A stretch of 8,533 nt of DNA from Thermoleophilia bacterium (GTDB lineage Bacteria; Actinomycetota; Thermoleophilia; Gaiellales; JAICJC01). The stretch lies in contig JAICJM010000175.1 of assembly GCA_025928435.1 (NCBI GenBank), positions 1 to 8,533 on the forward strand, in the 5' to 3' direction. Shown here piece by piece: positions 5,614 through 8,533 of this stretch. The notes beneath the pieces are model-generated. The model ran no database searches and was not told where the DNA came from. It saw only the letters and a list, made by a program, of their open reading frames with translations. Position 1 is the stretch's first letter. Every line of letters begins with the position of its first letter. Made by a program: the position numbers and the translations under genes.

Positions 5614-7104
5614 ATGGCTTCAGCCACCCCCGTGCGCACCGACGTGCTCGTGCTGGGAGCGGGCCTCGCGGGCCTCTACGCCGCCCTCGAGGCCGCCCGC
5701 CGCGGCGCGGATGTCGTGCTGGCGACGAAGGGCTCCCTGCGGGCGTCGAACTCCTACATGGCCCAGGGCGGCGTCGCCGCCGTCGTGGCCGCGGACGACT
5801 CGTTCGCCGACCACGCCGCCGACACGATCGCCGCCGGGCGGGGCTTGTGCGACCCCGCCGCCGTCGACGTGCTCGTCGGCGAGGGGCCGAGCCGCATCGC
5901 CGCACTCGAGCGGCTCGGCGTGCGCTTCGACCGCGACCCGGCCGGGGCATACCGGCTGGGCCGCGAGGGCGGCCACGGCCGCCGCCGCATCCTGCACGCC
6001 GGCGGCGCCGCCACGGGAGCCGCAATCGCCGGCGCTCTGATCGCCCAGGTTGCCGCGGATCCGCGGATCCGCGTCCTGGAGCACACGGCGGCGCTGGCCC
6101 TGGCGGGCGACGGCGAGGCGTGCGCCGGCGCGTGGCTGCTCGGCCACGACGAGCTGCGGCCGGCCGCGGCCCGGATGACACTGCTCGCCACCGGCGGGGC
6201 CTGCGCCCTCTTCCACCGCACGACGAACCCGCCCGGGGCGACCGGGGACGGCATCGCGCTCGCGTACCGCGCCGGGGCGGCTGTCCGCGACATGGAGTTC
6301 GTGCAGTTCCATCCGACCGCGCTCGCCGGCGGCGGGCGCGCGTTCCTGATCTCCGAGGCCGTGCGCGGCGAGGGCGCCCACCTCGTCGACGCCTCCGGCC
6401 TGCGGTTCATGCCCGACGTCCATCCCGACGCCGAGCTCGCACCACGCGACGTCGTCACCCGCGCCATCGAGGCGCTCATTGCCGCGGGCGGTGAGGCCTC
6501 CCTCGACCTGCGCCACCTCGGCCGCGACCACGTCCTCGCCCGGTTCCCGAACCTGGCGGCCGGCTGCCGCCGGGCGGGACTCGACCTCGCGGCCGACCTG
6601 ATCCCCGTCGCCCCCGCCGCGCACTACCTGATGGGCGGCATCGGCACCGACCTCGACGGCACCACCACGATCGCGGGGCTCTACGCGGTCGGAGAGTGCG
6701 CCGCGACGGGCGTCCACGGCGCCAACCGCCTGGCGTCCAACTCGCTGCTCGAGTGCTTCGTGTTCTCGCAACGGGCCGTCGACCACGGCCTCGGAGCACC
6801 GGCGGCGGCCGCCGAGACCGGGAGGCCGCCCGTCCGCCCGCTCGCACGCGCCCCGCTGCCCGAGCTGCGGCGACGGATGTGGGAGCAGGGGGGCCCGGTC
6901 CGGGACGAGGAGGGCCTGGCCGCGCTCCTCGCGTGGCTGGGCGAGCGGTCCGACTCGAACCCCGTTCTGGTCGCAAGCCTGATCGCCGGAGCGGCGCTGC
7001 GCCGGACCGAGAGCCGCGGCGGCCACCTCCGCACCGACTTCCCCGACACCGACCCCGACCAGGCCAGGAGCACGACGTGCCCACCGCTGCACTCGACGGT
7101 GTGA
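5614..7104 (+). CDS. nadB: L-aspartate oxidase NadB
   Basis: This is a 496-residue FAD enzyme that oxidises L-aspartate to iminoaspartate, giving H2O2 when O2 is the acceptor; it is the first step of de novo NAD synthesis. The FAD dinucleotide motif is GAGLAG (15-20), followed by the SNSYMAQGG segment (45-53). The capping and active-site region holds EFVQFHPT (228-235) and SEAVRGEGA (247-255), with R251 and R278 (PRDVV) as likely substrate-binding arginines, then H337 in HYLMGGI. The flavin-end signature is [22 protein letters not shown], and the C-terminal [15 protein letters not shown] (463-477) is usual for NadB. ATG 5614 is chosen because the FAD motif begins right after it and the promoter sits 8 nt upstream. 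Fumarate reductase/SDH flavoproteins are related, but the motifs and the nadC-nadA neighbours settle the call. Its end overlaps nadC by 28 nt. Confidence 0.96.
   Translation: MASATPVRTDVLVLGAGLAGLYAALEAARRGADVVLATKGSLRASNSYMAQGGVAAVVAADDSFADHAADTIAAGRGLCDPAAVDVLVGEGPSRIAALERLGVRFDRDPAGAYRLGREGGHGRRRILHAGGAATGAAIAGALIAQVAADPRIRVLEHTAALALAGDGEACAGAWLLGHDELRPAAARMTLLATGGACALFHRTTNPPGATGDGIALAYRAGAAVRDMEFVQFHPTALAGGGRAFLISEAVRGEGAHLVDASGLRFMPDVHPDAELAPRDVVTRAIEALIAAGGEASLDLRHLGRDHVLARFPNLAAGCRRAGLDLAADLIPVAPAAHYLMGGIGTDLDGTTTIAGLYAVGECAATGVHGANRLASNSLLECFVFSQRAVDHGLGAPAAAAETGRPPVRPLARAPLPELRRRMWEQGGPVRDEEGLAALLAWLGERSDSNPVLVASLIAGAALRRTESRGGHLRTDFPDTDPDQARSTTCPPLHSTV
7066..7070 (+). promoter_or_regulatory. 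Ribosome-binding site for nadC
   Basis: AGGAG lies within the nadB coding end, 6 bases before GTG 7077. It decides the nadC start in favour of 7077 over a later GTG at 7101, which has no Shine-Dalgarno. Confidence 0.7.
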
Positions 7105-7919
7105 TCGACCGCGCCCTGGCCGAGGACGCCGGGCGCGGCGATCCGACCACCGAGGCCACCGTCCCCGAGGGTCTGGAAACGATTGCGGATGTTGTCCTCC
7201 GCGAGCCCGGAATCGTTTGCGGGCTCGGTGTCGCGCTCGAGGTCGTGCGCCGCCTCGACCCGGATGCCGGGATGGAGACCCTCGTTGCGGACGGCACGAT
7301 CGTGACGGACGTGCCATGCACCGTGGCCCGCATCAGCGCGTCCGCCCGGGCCGTCCTGACGGCCGAGCGCACGGCGCTCAACCTGCTCCAGCGGCTGTCC
7401 GGGATCGCGACCGCCACCGGGACATACGTCACGGCGGTCGAGGGCACGGGCGCCGAGATCCTGGACACCCGCAAGACCGTCCCGGGCCTGCGCGAGCTCG
7501 ACAAGCGAGCCGTCGCCTGCGGCGGCGGCCGAAACCACCGCCCCGACCTGGGGGCCGCCATTCTGATCAAGGACAACCACGTCGCCCTCGCCGGCGGCGT
7601 CGGCGCGGCGGTGCGCGCCGCCCGGGCGGCCCGGCCGGACCTGCACGTCCAGGCCGAGGCCGACACGCTCGAGCAGGTGCGGGAGGCAATCGAGGCGGGC
7701 GCCGACAGCGTCCTGCTCGACAACATGTCCCCGGACCGGCTGCGGGAAGCCGTGGCGATCGCCGCCGGACGCGTCCGGCTCGAGGCGTCGGGCGGCATCA
7801 CACTGGAGACCGTCCGCGCGGTCGCCGAGACCGGCGTCGACGCGATCTCGATCGGAGCGCTCACGCACTCGGTGCGGGCGCTCGACATCTCGCTGGAGGT
7901 GCATCCGTGCCCACGCTGA
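7077..7919 (+). CDS. nadC: Nicotinate-nucleotide diphosphorylase (carboxylating), quinolinate phosphoribosyltransferase NadC
   Basis: This is a 280-residue protein, the normal family length. It converts quinolinate and PRPP to nicotinate mononucleotide, CO2 and pyrophosphate. Motifs in order: ED..GRGDPTT (16-25), [16 protein letters not shown] (97-112), DTRKT (130-134), [13 protein letters not shown] (143-155) with quinolinate- and PRPP-binding basic residues, IKDNH (164-168), EADTLEQ (194-200), LLDNMSP (213-219), EASGGI (236-241) and SIGALTHS (258-265). The start is GTG 7077, supported by AGGAG 6 nt before it and giving a 28-nt overlap with nadB. The overlap with nadA is 13 nt. No key residue appears to be missing. 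Codons 34-48 contain an unusually AT-rich inverted repeat, treated separately. Confidence 0.97.
   Translation: MPTAALDGVIDRALAEDAGRGDPTTEATVPEGLETIADVVLREPGIVCGLGVALEVVRRLDPDAGMETLVADGTIVTDVPCTVARISASARAVLTAERTALNLLQRLSGIATATGTYVTAVEGTGAEILDTRKTVPGLRELDKRAVACGGGRNHRPDLGAAILIKDNHVALAGGVGAAVRAARAARPDLHVQAEADTLEQVREAIEAGADSVLLDNMSPDRLREAVAIAAGRVRLEASGGITLETVRAVAETGVDAISIGALTHSVRALDISLEVHPCPR
7895..7899 (+). promoter_or_regulatory. Ribosome-binding site for nadA
   Basis: GGAGG lies inside the last codons of nadC, 7 bases before GTG 7907. It supports the GTG start and translational coupling across the 13-nt overlap. Confidence 0.7.
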
Positions 7920-8533
7920 CCCCCAATGCCGTCGGCGCCCTGCAGGAGCAGGTGCGCACGCTGGCCGTTGAGCGAAACGCCGTCATCCTGGCCCACAACT
8001 ACCAGCTGCCGGAGGTGCAGGACGTCGCCGACCTGGTGGGCGACTCGCTGGGGCTGTCCCAGGCCGCGGCCCACACCGAGGCCGACGTGATCGCGTTCTG
8101 CGGCGTCCACTTCATGGCCGAGACGGCCGCGATCCTCTCGCCGGAGAAGACCGTGCTGATCCCCGACCTGGACGCCGGCTGCTCGCTCGCCGCGAGCATC
8201 GACGCGGCCGCGCTCGAGGCGTGGAAGGCCGAGAACCCGGGCGCAGTGGTCGTCAGCTACGTCAACACCACCGCCGAGGTGAAGGCGCTCTCGGACTACT
8301 GCTGCACCTCGGGCAACGCCCGGGCGGTGATCGAGGCCGTCCCCGCCGACCGCGACATCCTCTTCCTGCCGGACATGTTCCTGGGCGCCTATCTCGAGCG
8401 CGTCACCGGGCGCAAGATGAAGATCTGGCCGGGCGAGTGCCACGTCCACGCCGGCATCCGCACCGATGACGTCGCCCGGATGCTGGACGAGCGCCCGGAC
8501 GCCGACCTCCTGATCCATCCCGAGTGCGGCTGC
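7907..8533 (+). CDS. nadA: Quinolinate synthase NadA, 3' partial
   Basis: The first 209 residues are visible; the reading frame runs off the window end. The enzyme condenses iminoaspartate from NadB with dihydroxyacetone phosphate to quinolinate, using an oxygen-sensitive [4Fe-4S] cluster. Visible motifs: [25 protein letters not shown] (28-51; quoted here in part as AHNYQ and GDSLGLS), [11 protein letters not shown] (64-74), [11 protein letters not shown] (78-87), [10 protein letters not shown] (118-127), CTSGNA (133-138) and LIHPECGC at the edge. By alignment from memory with E. coli and Pyrococcus NadA, C92 (AGCSLA) and C178 (GECHVH) are the first two cluster ligands; the third lies beyond the window. 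GTG 7907 is chosen for the GGAGG 7 nt upstream. It overlaps nadC by 13 nt and is the third gene of the operon. Confidence 0.96.
   Translation, partial: MPTLTPNAVGALQEQVRTLAVERNAVILAHNYQLPEVQDVADLVGDSLGLSQAAAHTEADVIAFCGVHFMAETAAILSPEKTVLIPDLDAGCSLAASIDAAALEAWKAENPGAVVVSYVNTTAEVKALSDYCCTSGNARAVIEAVPADRDILFLPDMFLGAYLERVTGRKMKIWPGECHVHAGIRTDDVARMLDERPDADLLIHPECGC

Noticed and set aside
6053..6073. Tandem 8-mer CCGCGGAT (2.6 copies, palindromic) within nadB
   Set aside because: It encodes the ordinary stretch AADPRIR in frame and is short; probably codon bias producing a chance repeat.
7101..7103. GTG 7101 as the nadC start (GTGA overlap with nadB)
   Set aside because: It has no Shine-Dalgarno, while GTG 7077 has AGGAG at 6 nt and keeps the full NadC N-terminus.
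6476..8518. Long open frame on the minus strand (about 680 codons) opposite nadB-nadC-nadA
   Set aside because: Low-complexity Arg/Ser/Pro-rich translation without domains, lying antisense to three genes with complete family motifs; typical of GC-rich DNA lacking stops.
1..8533. Mobile elements, CRISPR arrays, tRNA or rRNA genes, toxin-antitoxin or defence genes
   Set aside because: I found no transposase or integrase motifs, spaced direct repeats or tRNA-like folds; all genes look like chromosomal housekeeping and stress genes with uniform composition.

Overview
The window is GC-rich, gene-dense bacterial DNA with many GTG starts, GTGA/ATGA stop-start overlaps, apparently leaderless promoters (TANNNT about 6 nt before the start codon) and a SigR/RsrA-type redox sigma module. 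Together these point to an actinobacterium. A deep-branching lineage such as Thermoleophilia is my guess, but nothing in the window fixes the taxon.

Layout. (1) 1-1793, plus strand: an M16 zinc peptidase whose N-terminus lies outside the window, overlapping by 4 nt a glutathione S-transferase-fold protein. (2) 1794-1839: a short gap with a GC-rich stem-loop between convergent genes. (3) 1840-2985, minus strand: an M24 (Xaa-Pro aminopeptidase-type) metallopeptidase. (4) 2986-3032: a 47-bp divergent promoter region that appears to start a leaderless mRNA in each direction. (5) 3033-4696, plus strand: an amidohydrolase with an unassigned C-terminal extension, coupled by a GTGA overlap to a MobA/MocA-like nucleotidyltransferase. 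(6) 4687-5537, minus strand: an ECF sigma factor (SigR-like) followed by its RsrA-like zinc anti-sigma factor. (7) 5538-5613: a divergent promoter region. (8) 5614 to the end, plus strand: the de novo NAD operon nadB-nadC-nadA, with nadA cut by the window edge. No gene-free stretch exceeds 76 bp.

How the parts work together. NadB (L-aspartate oxidase) and NadA (quinolinate synthase) make quinolinate from aspartate and dihydroxyacetone phosphate, and NadC converts it to nicotinate mononucleotide. Overlapping starts, each with a Shine-Dalgarno inside the preceding gene, indicate one coupled operon. The divergent sigma/anti-sigma pair looks like a thiol-oxidation switch. A match to the Streptomyces SigR promoter (GGGAAT-N18-GTT) lies directly before the sigma gene, so it is probably autoregulated.

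The most interesting region is 5500-5620. It holds an apparent autoregulated promoter, a second promoter inside the sigma reading frame that could give a shorter isoform, the back-to-back nadB promoter, and an imperfect inverted repeat over the nadB -10. I see no mobile element, CRISPR array, tRNA or rRNA.
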